A program made the translations under genes and the position numbers. DNA of 64,000 bases. Origin: CAZPQK01 sp964588695. GTDB taxonomy: Bacteria; Krumholzibacteriota; Krumholzibacteriia; WVZY01; JAKEHA01. The notes beneath the pieces are model-generated. The model was given only the letters and a program-made list of their open reading frames with translations. It was not told where the DNA came from and ran no database searches. The stretch lies in contig CAZPQK010000002.1 of assembly GCA_964588695.1 (NCBI GenBank), positions 372,001 to 436,000 of the forward strand, written 5' to 3'. Numbering within the stretch: the stretch's first letter is position 1; every line of letters begins with the position of its first letter. This document shows positions 26,343-35,778 of the stretch, piece by piece.

Positions 26343-28358
26343 CTAAGTTAGCAGGCGGATAAAAATCAGAAGCACTCCGATAAGAAAGAACAAGCCGTAG
26401 GTGCGTACCGCGCCGCTCTGGGCCATGCGAATGGTACTGCCCAGTAGCCGCGCCATGATGCCGACGCCGTTAACCACGCCTTCGATAACCCCGCGATCAA
26501 TAACGCGGAACAATATTTTTTCGGACAGCTGGTAACTGGGCTTAACGATTGCTGCATCGTACGCCTCGTCGACAAAGTACTTGCCACGGACCAGTTTGTA
26601 GAACGGCCCCATCAAACGGCTGAACGCCGCTGGGCTGTCGGGCTTACGAATGTAAAACAAGAACGCCATGAAGATTCCGAACAACGCCATCAGAATCGAA
26701 AGCCCCATTAGCAGCAGTTCGGTCGTTTCGTGACCTGCTTCGGCGGCCGCGGCAACACCAACGGTGGCGAGCGCATGGTCTGCGCCGTGCCCCGAACTGT
26801 GTGCCGCGTCTACCACCGGCGCCAGCCAATGATGAAAATGGTTCGCACCGAAGGGCAGTACTTCGGGCACGCCCAGGAAGCCAACCACACACGCGCCAAT
26901 GGCGAGCACAATCAGCGGAATAGTCATTAGCGGCGGCGATTCGTGCAAATGGGCTTTGGCTTCGGCCGAGATACGCTCTTCGCCGTGAAAGGTCAGGAAC
27001 ACGGCGCGGAAAACATAGAACGCCGTCATCCCCGCTGCACAAAAACCAATGATCCACAGAGTCTTGGGTAGCCACTCGGGGCCAATCGACGCGCTCCAGG
27101 TGTACCAGAGAATCTCGTCTTTCGAAAAGAATCCGGCCAGCGGTGGAATACCTGCGATCGCAACCGACGAGATAACAAACGTCAGCCAGGTGGTCCGCAT
27201 GTGCTTACTAAGCCCGCCCATCTTGAACATGTCCTGCTCGCCGCTCATAGCGTGAATAACGGATCCCGAACCCAGGAACAGACATGCTTTAAAGAAGGCG
27301 TGGGTCATCAGGTGAAACACGCCGGCCGAGTAAGCGCCAACGCCGACGGCCAGGAACATGTACCCCAATTGACTCACCGTCGAATACGCCAGCACCTTCT
27401 TAATGTCTCGCTGGGCGAACCCGATGGTCGCGGCAAAAACTGCGGTAACGGCGCCGACGGTCGCTACAATCGCCATTGCCGTCGGGCTTAGCGTGTACAG
27501 AAAGTTCATCCGCGCAATCATGTACACGCCTGCGGTCACCATGGTAGCGGCGTGAATGAGTGCCGAAACCGGAGTTGGACCCGCCATTGCGTCGGGGAGC
27601 CAAACGTACAGCGGAATCTGGGCCGACTTGCCGGTCGCGCCAATGAACATGAAGATGCACGCGGCCGTTGCGATGGCGGTGAATTCCGCGGGGTGCGTGC
27701 CGACCATTTCTCGTAATCCTGCGAAGTCTAACGTGGCACCGCCAAGATCAGACGTCGTCTTGAACAAGATAAACATGCCGATCAGAAACGCGAAGTCGCC
27801 AATTCGGTTTACGACAAAAGCCTTTTTCCCAGCCGCCGCATTGGCCAGATCCTTGTACCAGAATCCAATCAGCAGGTACGAGCACAGCCCCACGCCTTCC
27901 CAACCGACAAACAACATCGGGATGTTGCTACCCATCACCAGGGTTAGCATCGAGAACATGAACAAGTTGAGGTAGGTAAAGAACCGCGCAAAGCCGCGGT
28001 CGCCGTGCATATACCCTATCGAATAGAGATGGATTAGCGAACCGATGCCGGTAACAATTAACACCATCACCATCGACAACTGGTCGACCATAAAGGCAAA
28101 GTCCAGGTGCAGCGGCCCGGCTTTGATCCAGGTAAACAGTGTTTGTTCGTAGACACGGTGCGCAGCGTCGTGGGCGCGCATGTCCATAAACAGCATAACG
28201 GCGACAATAAAAGACACCGTTGGCGCCAGTGTGCCTAGCGCGCCGATCATTTTTTCGTTCGGACCCTTTTCGCGGCCAGCGAACATCATGGACAACGTGC
28301 CGTTGATGATGGCGCCAAACAAGGGCGCAAAAGGTATGATCCACAAGTAGTTCGACAT
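26343..28358 (-). CDS. nuoL: NADH-quinone oxidoreductase subunit L
   Basis: About 671 residues from ATG 28358; a GTG at 28367 in the same frame would overlap nuoK by eight bases. It is the distal antiporter-like subunit with the long lateral helix. Landmarks: FVGWEGVGLCSYLLIGFW, KSAQIPLYVWLPDAMAGPTP, HAATMVTAGVYMIAR and the GFAQRDIKKVLAYSTVSQLG pumping region. The C-terminal part (about residues 540-671) has the expected amphipathic lateral helix followed by a final transmembrane segment. Confidence 0.95.
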   Translation of the reverse strand: MSNYLWIIPFAPLFGAIINGTLSMMFAGREKGPNEKMIGALGTLAPTVSFIVAVMLFMDMRAHDAAHRVYEQTLFTWIKAGPLHLDFAFMVDQLSMVMVLIVTGIGSLIHLYSIGYMHGDRGFARFFTYLNLFMFSMLTLVMGSNIPMLFVGWEGVGLCSYLLIGFWYKDLANAAAGKKAFVVNRIGDFAFLIGMFILFKTTSDLGGATLDFAGLREMVGTHPAEFTAIATAACIFMFIGATGKSAQIPLYVWLPDAMAGPTPVSALIHAATMVTAGVYMIARMNFLYTLSPTAMAIVATVGAVTAVFAATIGFAQRDIKKVLAYSTVSQLGYMFLAVGVGAYSAGVFHLMTHAFFKACLFLGSGSVIHAMSGEQDMFKMGGLSKHMRTTWLTFVISSVAIAGIPPLAGFFSKDEILWYTWSASIGPEWLPKTLWIIGFCAAGMTAFYVFRAVFLTFHGEERISAEAKAHLHESPPLMTIPLIVLAIGACVVGFLGVPEVLPFGANHFHHWLAPVVDAAHSSGHGADHALATVGVAAAAEAGHETTELLLMGLSILMALFGIFMAFLFYIRKPDSPAAFSRLMGPFYKLVRGKYFVDEAYDAAIVKPSYQLSEKILFRVIDRGVIEGVVNGVGIMARLLGSTIRMAQSGAVRTYGLFFLIGVLLIFIRLLT

Positions 28359-28359
28359 A

Positions 28360-28665
28360 TTAGTCACGCATCAGGGTGAGATCATCCGACTGAACGGTCG
28401 TCCGGTTCCGAAACAGCATCACTAGAATTGCCAGACCAATACCGGCTTCGGCCGCCGCCAGGGCCATCACAAAGAAAGCAATCACGTGCCCGTCCATCGT
28501 GGCGTTCTGCCTGGCAAACGCAAGAAACGACAAGTTGACCGCGTTCAACATGACTTCCACCGACATAAGAATCACGATCAGGTTGCGACGAAACAGGAAT
28601 CCGTACACCCCGATGAAAAACAGGATCGCGCTGAGCGCCAGATAATGATTCAGTCCAATTTCCAC
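28360..28665 (-). CDS. nuoK: NADH-quinone oxidoreductase subunit K
   Basis: A 101-residue subunit from GTG 28665, two bases after the nuoJ stop. It has three transmembrane helices with the conserved glutamates in LIVILMSVEVMLNAVNLSF and FVMALAAAEAGIGLAILVML, which link proton transfer across the membrane arm. Length matches the family; a longer open frame upstream only overlaps nuoJ and is not used. Confidence 0.95.
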   Translation of the reverse strand: MEIGLNHYLALSAILFFIGVYGFLFRRNLIVILMSVEVMLNAVNLSFLAFARQNATMDGHVIAFFVMALAAAEAGIGLAILVMLFRNRTTVQSDDLTLMRD

Positions 28666-28667
28666 GC

Positions 28668-29162
28668 TTAGATAACTTTCTTGGCCAGAAGCACGACGCC
28701 AACGATCGCGACCAACAACAGCACCGAAATCACTTCGAACGGGTAGAGGTAGTCGGTCAGCATCAAACGGCCGACAGCGGCAATATCTCCAAAGCCTTCG
28801 GGCAGCGTCCTTGCCTGGATGTCGATCTGCGAGAACACGCGTAACACGCCGGCAAGGCCCGCTCCACATAGCGTCACGATCAGGAACCAACGCGGTCGGC
28901 CCGCGGGGGCTTCGCGCAACTCGTCTTCATTAAGATTCAGCAGCATGATCGTGAAGATGACCAGCACCATAATCGCGCCAGCATAAACCAAAATCTGCAG
29001 AATAAACACGAACTCGGCGTGAAGCTGCGCAAACAAGAACGCGAGCGATACCAGCGACAGCACCAGCGCAAACGCGCCGCTAAGCGGGTTCTTAAACGAC
29101 ACCATCATCAGCGCGCCCAGAACCGCTAACGTGGCAAAAATGTAAAAAACGGCAGCGTCCAT
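28668..29162 (-). CDS. nuoJ: NADH-quinone oxidoreductase subunit J
   Basis: A 164-residue subunit with five transmembrane helices from ATG 29162, two bases after nuoH. Family features are the VSFKNPLSGAFALVLSLVSL loop and helix 3, LQILVYAGAIMVLVIFTIML, containing the pi-bulge YAGAIMVL. nuoI normally lies between nuoH and nuoJ; here the two are directly joined. Confidence 0.95.
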   Translation of the reverse strand: MDAAVFYIFATLAVLGALMMVSFKNPLSGAFALVLSLVSLAFLFAQLHAEFVFILQILVYAGAIMVLVIFTIMLLNLNEDELREAPAGRPRWFLIVTLCGAGLAGVLRVFSQIDIQARTLPEGFGDIAAVGRLMLTDYLYPFEVISVLLLVAIVGVVLLAKKVI

Positions 29163-29164
29163 GA

Positions 29165-30451
29165 CTATCCCATCCGGTCTATCAGTACGATGACCAGGCC
29201 GGTAATAAAAATATTGATGAACGACAGCGGAATCATGTTCTTCCAGCCCAGACGCATGACCTGGTCGTAACGGAAGCGCGGTAGCGACCAGCGCACCCAA
29301 ATAAACAACCAGCAAAAGAACAGCGTCTTAACGGCAAAAGATGTAACCTGCACCACGGCCGCCACGGTTCTGGCGCCCCATTCGGGCAGAGTGAACGAAA
29401 AACTCTTGTAGAAGACGGCTAGCATGGCAAGCCCGATAACCACGTGCAAGACGCCCCACAGCAACCCTTCGTACTCGCGGAGGTCACCAAAACTCCCACG
29501 CACATTACGAAACCAAACAAACATGAGCAGCGCAAACGCCAGCGCACCCACACCGCCAACGCTGGTCATGACCCTAAAAACCGTGTCGGCGTTGGCAACC
29601 AACGCTTCGGTCGGCATGTACGGCACCTGCCAGCCGCCAAAGAACAGCGTGGCGATCATCCCCGCAGCCAACACCATGGCGACATACTCACCCATATAAA
29701 ACAGAGCGAATCGAATACCGCTGTACTCGACGTGGAAGCCGGCGACGATTTCCGACTCGCCTTCGGGAAGGTCGAAGGGGTTACGGTTGGTCTCGGCAAA
29801 GGCTGCCACGGTAAATAACAAAAAGCCCAAAGGCTGCACAAAAATGCCCCACTTGGGCAAGAACCCAAACAACAACTCACCCTGTCCGCGCACGATTTCG
29901 TTGAGTTCGACCGAACCGAAGACCATAAAGATGCCGACGATCGCGAGACCGAGTGGAATTTCGTAGCTGATCATCTGTGCGGTCGAACGCAGCCCGCCCA
30001 ACAGCGCGAACTTGTTGTTGCTCGACCAACCCGCGAGTACGATGCCGTACACGTTTAGCGATGTGATCGCCAGAATAAACAGGATGCCGGAGTTGAGGTT
30101 GGCCACTTGCATCGTGATTTCGCGGCCGCCAACCAGCAACGTGTCGGCCCAAGGGAGCACCGCGAACGCCAGCATGATGAACGTCCAACCAATAACCGGC
30201 GCGATCATAAAGTAGACGCGATTGACGTGCGGCGGGATCATCATCTCCTTCATCAACAACTTAACCACGTCGGCAATGTTGTGGATGAATCCAGCCAAAC
30301 GAATCCCCAAGATGGCGGCCCGGTTGGGGCCAGCGCGGTCTTGGATCATCGCAGCGCCCTTGCGCTCGAACCAAATCAGGAGCGGCAGAAGGGTTAGCGC
30401 AAAGCCCCAAATAAATACGGCTTTCCCGGCGGAGATTAAAAAGTCGACCAT
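29165..30451 (-). CDS. nuoH: NADH-quinone oxidoreductase subunit H with an internal insertion
   Basis: A 428-residue quinone-site membrane subunit, longer than the usual 320-350. Conserved parts are FERKGAAMIQDRAGPNRA, DVVKLLMKEMMIPP, MISYEIPLGLAIVGI, AAFAETNRNPFDLPEGESE and the end block WVRWSLPRFRYDQVMRLGWK. Between LFFGGWQVPYMP (about residue 255) and the final FFCWLFIWVRW (about 380) there is an extra segment of about 90 residues with two or three added hydrophobic stretches. Comparable longer NuoH proteins exist in some deltaproteobacteria (recalled). It faces NuoB/NuoD at the quinone cavity. Confidence 0.95.
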   Translation of the reverse strand: MVDFLISAGKAVFIWGFALTLLPLLIWFERKGAAMIQDRAGPNRAAILGIRLAGFIHNIADVVKLLMKEMMIPPHVNRVYFMIAPVIGWTFIMLAFAVLPWADTLLVGGREITMQVANLNSGILFILAITSLNVYGIVLAGWSSNNKFALLGGLRSTAQMISYEIPLGLAIVGIFMVFGSVELNEIVRGQGELLFGFLPKWGIFVQPLGFLLFTVAAFAETNRNPFDLPEGESEIVAGFHVEYSGIRFALFYMGEYVAMVLAAGMIATLFFGGWQVPYMPTEALVANADTVFRVMTSVGGVGALAFALLMFVWFRNVRGSFGDLREYEGLLWGVLHVVIGLAMLAVFYKSFSFTLPEWGARTVAAVVQVTSFAVKTLFFCWLFIWVRWSLPRFRYDQVMRLGWKNMIPLSFINIFITGLVIVLIDRMG

Positions 30452-30477
30452 TGGTAATCTAGATGTGTTGGTGTGTC

Positions 30478-32130
30478 TTATCCAACGGGTTGTCCGCTTA
30501 CGCGAATTCCCCGCGGTCCTACGTTGACCAAATCAACGCCGGAGAACGCCGGCTCGTTTTCGGCAATTGCCTTGCGCACGTGAGACACAAATTCGGCGCC
30601 GGTCTCACCCGTCAGCGACGCCCGGAACAACTCGAAGGTTTGCCACTCGCTCGTGGTTGGAATCTCCCATGCCGGCTTCAGCCGCTGAGTGTGTCCTTCG
30701 AAATTCACAACCAGCCCGTCCTTTTCGGCGTACGTCAGGCCAGCGACAATCAAGTCAGCGCGTTCAGTGAGACTGGTGATGCAGGCGGAAATCGCGATAA
30801 CTTTGGCAGCCGCGCGGGCTACGCGCTCGAGAGGTTGCGAGATACTAACGTTAAAGCCAACGCAGCACAACACTGCATTCGCGGCAGCCGATTCGGCTTT
30901 GGATTCGTCACCCTGGTTGGCGCCGGTCAGGTCCAGCACCGGAATTCCGAGCAACTCAGCCCCCTTGGTGTTGGCGTGCTGATCGCTCTTGCGCAGCAAC
31001 TGATCTTCTATTCCATCGGGGACGTGGCGCGCCACCATCAGGTCGGCGCTCAGATGATCGGCCGCCAGTTTCTTAAGCTGGTACAGCTCTTCCAACGTAC
31101 AGTTGGCCGAGGCCAGGAGCAGCGCCTTGCTTCCGCGCGAATCCCCAACCGCACCAACCGGGGCAAACCCCATTAGCGAGCGCAGTTCCGCCAGCGCTTC
31201 GTCGAAAGTAATCTCGATAGTTTCCGCGCCGCGACGAATTGCCGACTCGGTGATCCGAGCGTCGTTAACAAACTTGTAGTTGGTTCGCCCGTGGTCGCAC
31301 ATCCAGTGGCCGTTGACGTCGGGATTAAACCGCGGACGCTGGCGGTGAACCTGTCCCGGCTGTTGAACGCCAACGCCGGTGTGGTTTCCGCTAATCGGGC
31401 CCTTTTTACTATTGATCTCCATCGAACATCCGCGCGAACAAGACGTACACGTCGTCGGCGTCTTGTCCAGGAACCATGTCGGCGACGCAAACCGAAAGTC
31501 TTTCGCCGTCAGCGCGCCCACCGGACAAAGATCAACAGTATTAATAGAGTACGCGCTATCCACTTCTTTGCCGGGAAACTTGGAGATGAAGGCTTCGTGG
31601 CCGCGACCAGCAATATGCAGTTGCTCGTCGCCAGCAACGTCGCGCAAAAAGCGGACGCAACGATCGCACAAAACACATCGTTCCTGATCCAGGACCAGCG
31701 TCGGTCCAAGGTCAACGGCCTTGTCCTTCTTGAAGCGCGTAAAGCTCTGTCGGCTGTCCTTGAGGTCGTGCTCCATGTAGTAGTTCTGCAGCGTACATTC
31801 GCCCGACTTGTCACAAATTGGACAGTCCAGCGGATGATTAAGCAGCAGCATCTCTTCTACCGATGCCCGGGCGGCTTTGGCGGCTTCGCTTTCGGTATTC
31901 ACTTCCATACCGTCGTGAACTTCGGCCTTGCACGAAATCCCCAATCGGTTGCCGCGTTCGCTGACGAACTCGACCTGGCACATTCGACAGTTACCGTCGG
32001 GACCCAGCCCCGGGTGGTAACAAAAGTGAGGAATATCGATTCCCTGCTCGGCGCAAACGTCGATCAGCAAGCGGCCCGCCTCGGCCTGTACCTGTTTGCC
32101 GTTAATCGTAATGGTTACTTGTTCGCTCAT
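30478..32130 (-). CDS. nuoG: NADH-quinone oxidoreductase subunit G, short form
   Basis: A 550-residue peripheral-arm subunit, shorter than the 690-910 residues of characterised bacterial NuoG. The [2Fe-2S] N1b cysteines lie in IPHFCYHPGL, NCRMCQVEF and GISCKAEV. The His/Cys N5 site is HPLDCPICDKSGEC, and N4 is CVLCDRCVRF with CPVGAL. The N7 cysteines CTSCSRGC plus WMCDHGR are also kept. The molybdopterin-oxidoreductase-like domain after residue 280 is truncated. It overlaps nuoF by four bases. Electrons leaving its N5 cluster normally pass to NuoI, which is not encoded here. Confidence 0.93.
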   Translation of the reverse strand: MSEQVTITINGKQVQAEAGRLLIDVCAEQGIDIPHFCYHPGLGPDGNCRMCQVEFVSERGNRLGISCKAEVHDGMEVNTESEAAKAARASVEEMLLLNHPLDCPICDKSGECTLQNYYMEHDLKDSRQSFTRFKKDKAVDLGPTLVLDQERCVLCDRCVRFLRDVAGDEQLHIAGRGHEAFISKFPGKEVDSAYSINTVDLCPVGALTAKDFRFASPTWFLDKTPTTCTSCSRGCSMEINSKKGPISGNHTGVGVQQPGQVHRQRPRFNPDVNGHWMCDHGRTNYKFVNDARITESAIRRGAETIEITFDEALAELRSLMGFAPVGAVGDSRGSKALLLASANCTLEELYQLKKLAADHLSADLMVARHVPDGIEDQLLRKSDQHANTKGAELLGIPVLDLTGANQGDESKAESAAANAVLCCVGFNVSISQPLERVARAAAKVIAISACITSLTERADLIVAGLTYAEKDGLVVNFEGHTQRLKPAWEIPTTSEWQTFELFRASLTGETGAEFVSHVRKAIAENEPAFSGVDLVNVGPRGIRVSGQPVG

Positions 32131-33425
32131 GATCCGACCGCGCGGCCTCCGGCTTCCAAAGCCCGTTGGGGCAGATTATTGACATCGATACACGCGTCAA
32201 ACTCTTCGCGAAATTTCTCGACATAGCTCCTGGTGGGAATCGCGGCCGAGTCGGACAAAACGCACACCGTCCGCCCCATCATGTCGGGGCAGATGTCGAG
32301 CATCTGTTGAATATCCTCTGGCCGTCCTTTGCCGGCGCGAAGGCGCTTGCACAGCTGGTACAACCAATAAGTTCCTTCCCGGCAGGGCGGGCACTGGCCG
32401 CAGGACTCGTGCGCATAAAAGCGCAGCACTACTTCCAACGCGTGTACGATCGATACCTGATCGCTAAGTACCATAATGGCGCCCGAACCGACCATGGTGC
32501 CAGCGGCGGCTAGGGATTCGTAGTCGAGCAAAGTGCTACGCGCTTCGTCCGCGGTTAAAATTGCCGATGATGATCCGCCCGGAACCACCGCCTTCAGCTT
32601 GTGGCCGTCGAGCATGCCACCCGTGGCGTGTTCGATGAAGTCCCACAAGTTGACACCGAACTCGGTTTCATAAACGCCCGGGTTCTTGACCATGCCGCTT
32701 ATTGAAAACAACATGGTGCCCGCGCTTTTCTCGGTGCCCATTGCCGCGTACTTCTCCGGGCCTTCGTTTAGGATCCAGGGAAGTGCGGCCAAAGTCTCAA
32801 CGTTGTTTACCACTGTCGGGCATCCAAACACACCAATCACCGCGGGAAAAGGCGGCTTCGGTCGGGGCTGACCCTTCTTACCTTCCAGCGACTCAATTAA
32901 ACCGGTCTCTTCGCCGCAGATGTAGGCGCCAACGCCAGCGTGAACCACGATGTCGAGGTCAAACCCCTTACCGTTTACATTCTTGCCGATGATGCCAGAC
33001 TCATAGGCTTCCGCGACGGCGTCGCGCAGTCGGGCGATCTGTACGTCGTATTCGCCGCGGATGTAAACGTACGCGGTATTAATGTTCACCGCGTAGCAGC
33101 AAATCACGATGCCTTCGATAAGCGCGTGCGGATCGAACTCCAGAATCAACCGATCCTTAAAGGTACCGGGCTCGCCTTCGTCGCCGTTCACACACAGATA
33201 CTTGGGCTTGTCCGACGCCTTGGGAACAAAGCTCCACTTCATCCCGGTTGGGAAGCCTGCGCCGCCACGACCGCGAAGACCCGAACGCTTCACCGTTTCG
33301 ATGACTTGATCGGGTTCGGTGTTGTACAGCGATTCCAACGTGCGATATCCGCCGTTGGACTTGTATCCCGCCAGCGTGTGGTTGTTGGGGTCGCTAAACC
33401 GTGAACTGATGACGTCTTTGAGCAT
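32127..33425 (-). CDS. nuoF: NADH-quinone oxidoreductase subunit F
   Basis: A 432-residue NADH- and FMN-binding subunit from ATG 33425. Motifs: LRGRGGAGFPTGMKW (FMN/NADH loop), VNGDEGEPGTFKDR, GAYICGEETGLIESLEGKKG, and the [4Fe-4S] N3 ligands in ESCGQCPPCREGTYW with a distant Cys in CVLSDSAAIP. It is the entry point for electrons from NADH and pairs with NuoE encoded eight bases upstream. Confidence 0.96.
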   Translation of the reverse strand: MLKDVISSRFSDPNNHTLAGYKSNGGYRTLESLYNTEPDQVIETVKRSGLRGRGGAGFPTGMKWSFVPKASDKPKYLCVNGDEGEPGTFKDRLILEFDPHALIEGIVICCYAVNINTAYVYIRGEYDVQIARLRDAVAEAYESGIIGKNVNGKGFDLDIVVHAGVGAYICGEETGLIESLEGKKGQPRPKPPFPAVIGVFGCPTVVNNVETLAALPWILNEGPEKYAAMGTEKSAGTMLFSISGMVKNPGVYETEFGVNLWDFIEHATGGMLDGHKLKAVVPGGSSSAILTADEARSTLLDYESLAAAGTMVGSGAIMVLSDQVSIVHALEVVLRFYAHESCGQCPPCREGTYWLYQLCKRLRAGKGRPEDIQQMLDICPDMMGRTVCVLSDSAAIPTRSYVEKFREEFDACIDVNNLPQRALEAGGRAVGS

Positions 33426-33433
33426 CGTACCTA

Positions 33434-33949
33434 CTACTTTACGGCTGCCGGGTCCTGGCCATCGCGACAAGCCTGGATAATTTTATCCAGCTTTGCTTCG
33501 GTCAGGTTGTTAAAGTACTGCTTGTCCATGCGCATCATGGGTGCATGGCCGCACGCGCCTAAGCACTCGACCCACTCGTAGCTAAACAACCCATCCTGAG
33601 TTACTTCGCCGGGCTCGACGCCAAGTCGATCCTTGAGTTGATCTTTAAGCGCATCGCAACCGCGCATGGTACAGGTCAACGTGTGGCAAAGCTGAATGTG
33701 GTGTTTGCCGACAGGCTTGGTAAACAACATGGTGTAAAACTCCACCACCGCGTACACCGCAACCGCCGGCTGTTCCAGGCGGTGGGCAACGTAGTCCATC
33801 ACCTCGGGAGTCAGGTAACCGAACTGTTCTTGCGCCAGCGCCAGCGCGGGAATGATCACCGCTTGCCTGGTGGGATACTTCGGCAGCAAGTCCTGAAATT
33901 TGGCTTCGTTGTCGGGGCTAAACGCGATTTGGCTTTGGGGTTGGGACAT
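33434..33949 (-). CDS. nuoE: NADH-quinone oxidoreductase subunit E
   Basis: A 171-residue thioredoxin-fold subunit holding the [2Fe-2S] cluster N1a. Ligands are in CHTLTCTMRGC and CLGACGHAPMM. The helical N-terminal part includes ALALAQEQFGYLTPEVMDYV and the VVEFYTMLF motif. Length is normal. It sits between nuoD and nuoF in the common operon order. Confidence 0.96.
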   Translation of the reverse strand: MSQPQSQIAFSPDNEAKFQDLLPKYPTRQAVIIPALALAQEQFGYLTPEVMDYVAHRLEQPAVAVYAVVEFYTMLFTKPVGKHHIQLCHTLTCTMRGCDALKDQLKDRLGVEPGEVTQDGLFSYEWVECLGACGHAPMMRMDKQYFNNLTEAKLDKIIQACRDGQDPAAVK

Positions 33950-33961
33950 AATGCTTGTCGA

Positions 33962-35245
33962 CTAGCGGTCGAGTTCTCCCGCGATAATATTGAGTCCCCC
34001 AAGGATGGCGACGATATCTGCAACCATGCCGCCCTCAATGAGAAACTTCATCGTATTCATTAAATAAAAGCATGGCGGCCGGACCTTGATCCGGTATGGA
34101 TGTCCGCTGCCGTCGCTAATGATATAAAAACCCAGTTCGCCGTTCGGCGCTTCGATAGCGTCATAGATACGCCCTGGCGGGGGCTGAATACCCTCGATCA
34201 CCAGTTTAAAATGGTTGATCAGTGCTTCCATCGACGTGTGAACGTCGTGTTTTTTGGGAAGCATGACCTTCTTTTCGTCTACGTTTATGGGGCCTTCGGG
34301 AATGTTGTCGAGCACCTGGTGAATGATCCGCAAACTCTCGTGCATTTCTGCGATACGGCAGAAGATGCGGTCGTACACATCACCGTTAGCGCCAACCGGC
34401 ACGTCAAACTCGAGCTGGTCGTAACCGTAGTACGGGTCCACAACACGCAAGTCGTGATCGCACCCGGTGGACCGCAAACACGGCCCAGCCCAGCCAAAAC
34501 TAATCGCGTCTTCGGCGCTGATCATTCCTACGCCGCGCGTTCGGTCTTGAAAAATACGGTTCTTTTGCACCAGCCCCTGCACGTCTTTGATCGCTTTCGG
34601 GACCTCGCGCAGAGCCTCTTTGGTTTTGGTGTAGAAATCCTCGGGAAGATCCCAAGCGAGTCCACCGACACGGCAGTAACTGTACGTTAGTCGCGCGCCC
34701 GTTAGTGCTTCCAGCGCGTCGTTCAACCGATCGCGAGCGTTGTAGAAGTACCAGAAGTTGGTGAGTGCGCCGATGTCGACAATGTTGGTACCCACGCAAA
34801 TCATGTGATCCATGATCCGCTGCATTTCCATAATGAGCACGCGAATCGCCTGGGTGCGCGCGGTTACTTCGATGCCCAGCATGCGCTCGACAGTTTTGCA
34901 AAAGCCAATGTTGTTGATTAGCCCGCTGCAGTAGTTGAGACGATCGGTGTAGGGAATGACCTGCGTGTACTGTTTGGTTTCTACAATCTTCTCGAACCCG
35001 CGATGCAAGTAGCCGCAATCCACCGCGGCCTTTTCGATGGTTTCGCCATCGAGCTTACAATAAATACGAAAGGTACCGTGCGTCGCCGGATGCGTCGGCC
35101 CAATGTTAATGTACATCGGGTCGGTGTTGATGTCGTCGAGCGTGGTTCCATCGCCGAAGGGGTCACCCGGACCAAAATCGAGGTCCGATGCAAAGTCCTC
35201 AGCGGTGAAAGGTTCGCGCTGTGTGTTGTCCATTGAATCTGCCAT
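33962..35245 (-). CDS. nuoD: NADH-quinone oxidoreductase subunit D
   Basis: A 427-residue subunit of the quinone-reduction site. It shows NIGPTHPATHGTFRIYCKLD, DCGYLHRGFEKIVE, PYTDRLNYCSG, and the C-terminal block ending LGGLNIIAGELDR. NuoC and NuoD are separate genes, unlike the fused form of enterobacteria. It starts one base after nuoC ends. Confidence 0.96.
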   Translation of the reverse strand: MADSMDNTQREPFTAEDFASDLDFGPGDPFGDGTTLDDINTDPMYINIGPTHPATHGTFRIYCKLDGETIEKAAVDCGYLHRGFEKIVETKQYTQVIPYTDRLNYCSGLINNIGFCKTVERMLGIEVTARTQAIRVLIMEMQRIMDHMICVGTNIVDIGALTNFWYFYNARDRLNDALEALTGARLTYSYCRVGGLAWDLPEDFYTKTKEALREVPKAIKDVQGLVQKNRIFQDRTRGVGMISAEDAISFGWAGPCLRSTGCDHDLRVVDPYYGYDQLEFDVPVGANGDVYDRIFCRIAEMHESLRIIHQVLDNIPEGPINVDEKKVMLPKKHDVHTSMEALINHFKLVIEGIQPPPGRIYDAIEAPNGELGFYIISDGSGHPYRIKVRPPCFYLMNTMKFLIEGGMVADIVAILGGLNIIAGELDR

Positions 35246-35246
35246 G

Positions 35247-35768
35247 CTATTCCTGCAGTTGGTCGTCGAGGTCGGAACTACTCGAACACCACTGTCCCTG
35301 CATAATCGGGTAGTCCTTGCGCAGCGGAAATCCCTGAAACTCGTGGTGCGTTAGCAAGCGCTGCAGGTTGGGATGGCCGATAAAGTTAAACCCAAAGAAC
35401 TCGTACACTTCTCGCTCACCCCAATTTGCCGACTCCCACAAGTCGGTAATGGTCGGCAACTCCAGATCGTCGTCGGGAACCGCGACGAGTACACGCACGC
35501 GAAAATTTTCAGTCATGCGGTACACAAGGTACTCGATCTCGAAACGTTCGGGGCGCCCCTCAAGCTTGAGGCAATCGACACCGAAGATATCCAGAAGCTG
35601 GTTAAAGCCCTGGTGATTCTTCATAAACGCGAGGATGTCGTGAACGCGCGACTTTTCGACGGTCACGGTGAGGTCGCCGTAGGAACGATCTTCGCCTAGA
35701 ATGGCGGCGCCGAATTCGGCTTTTAGCGCGCTAATCAGCGTGTCTTGTTGGCTGGCGTGTTTGGCCAC
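35247..35768 (-). CDS. nuoC: NADH-quinone oxidoreductase subunit C
   Basis: A 173-residue subunit from GTG 35768, preceded by GGAGCAACC; the longer frame upstream overlaps nuoB. The 30-kDa subunit signature is the stretch WESANWGEREVYEFFGFNF with the following HPNLQRLLTHHEFQGFPLRK. It stabilises the connection between NuoD, NuoB and the rest of the arm. Confidence 0.94.
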   Translation of the reverse strand: MAKHASQQDTLISALKAEFGAAILGEDRSYGDLTVTVEKSRVHDILAFMKNHQGFNQLLDIFGVDCLKLEGRPERFEIEYLVYRMTENFRVRVLVAVPDDDLELPTITDLWESANWGEREVYEFFGFNFIGHPNLQRLLTHHEFQGFPLRKDYPIMQGQWCSSSSDLDDQLQE

Positions 35769-35778
35769 GGTTGCTCCG

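Noticed and set aside
28666..28890. Longer NuoK open frame
   Set aside because: The extension overlaps nuoJ and is not like NuoK; GTG 28665 gives the normal 101 residues.
29163..29315. Longer NuoJ open frame that could hide a NuoI remnant
   Set aside because: The extension is the other frame of the nuoH 3' end, with no cysteine clusters.
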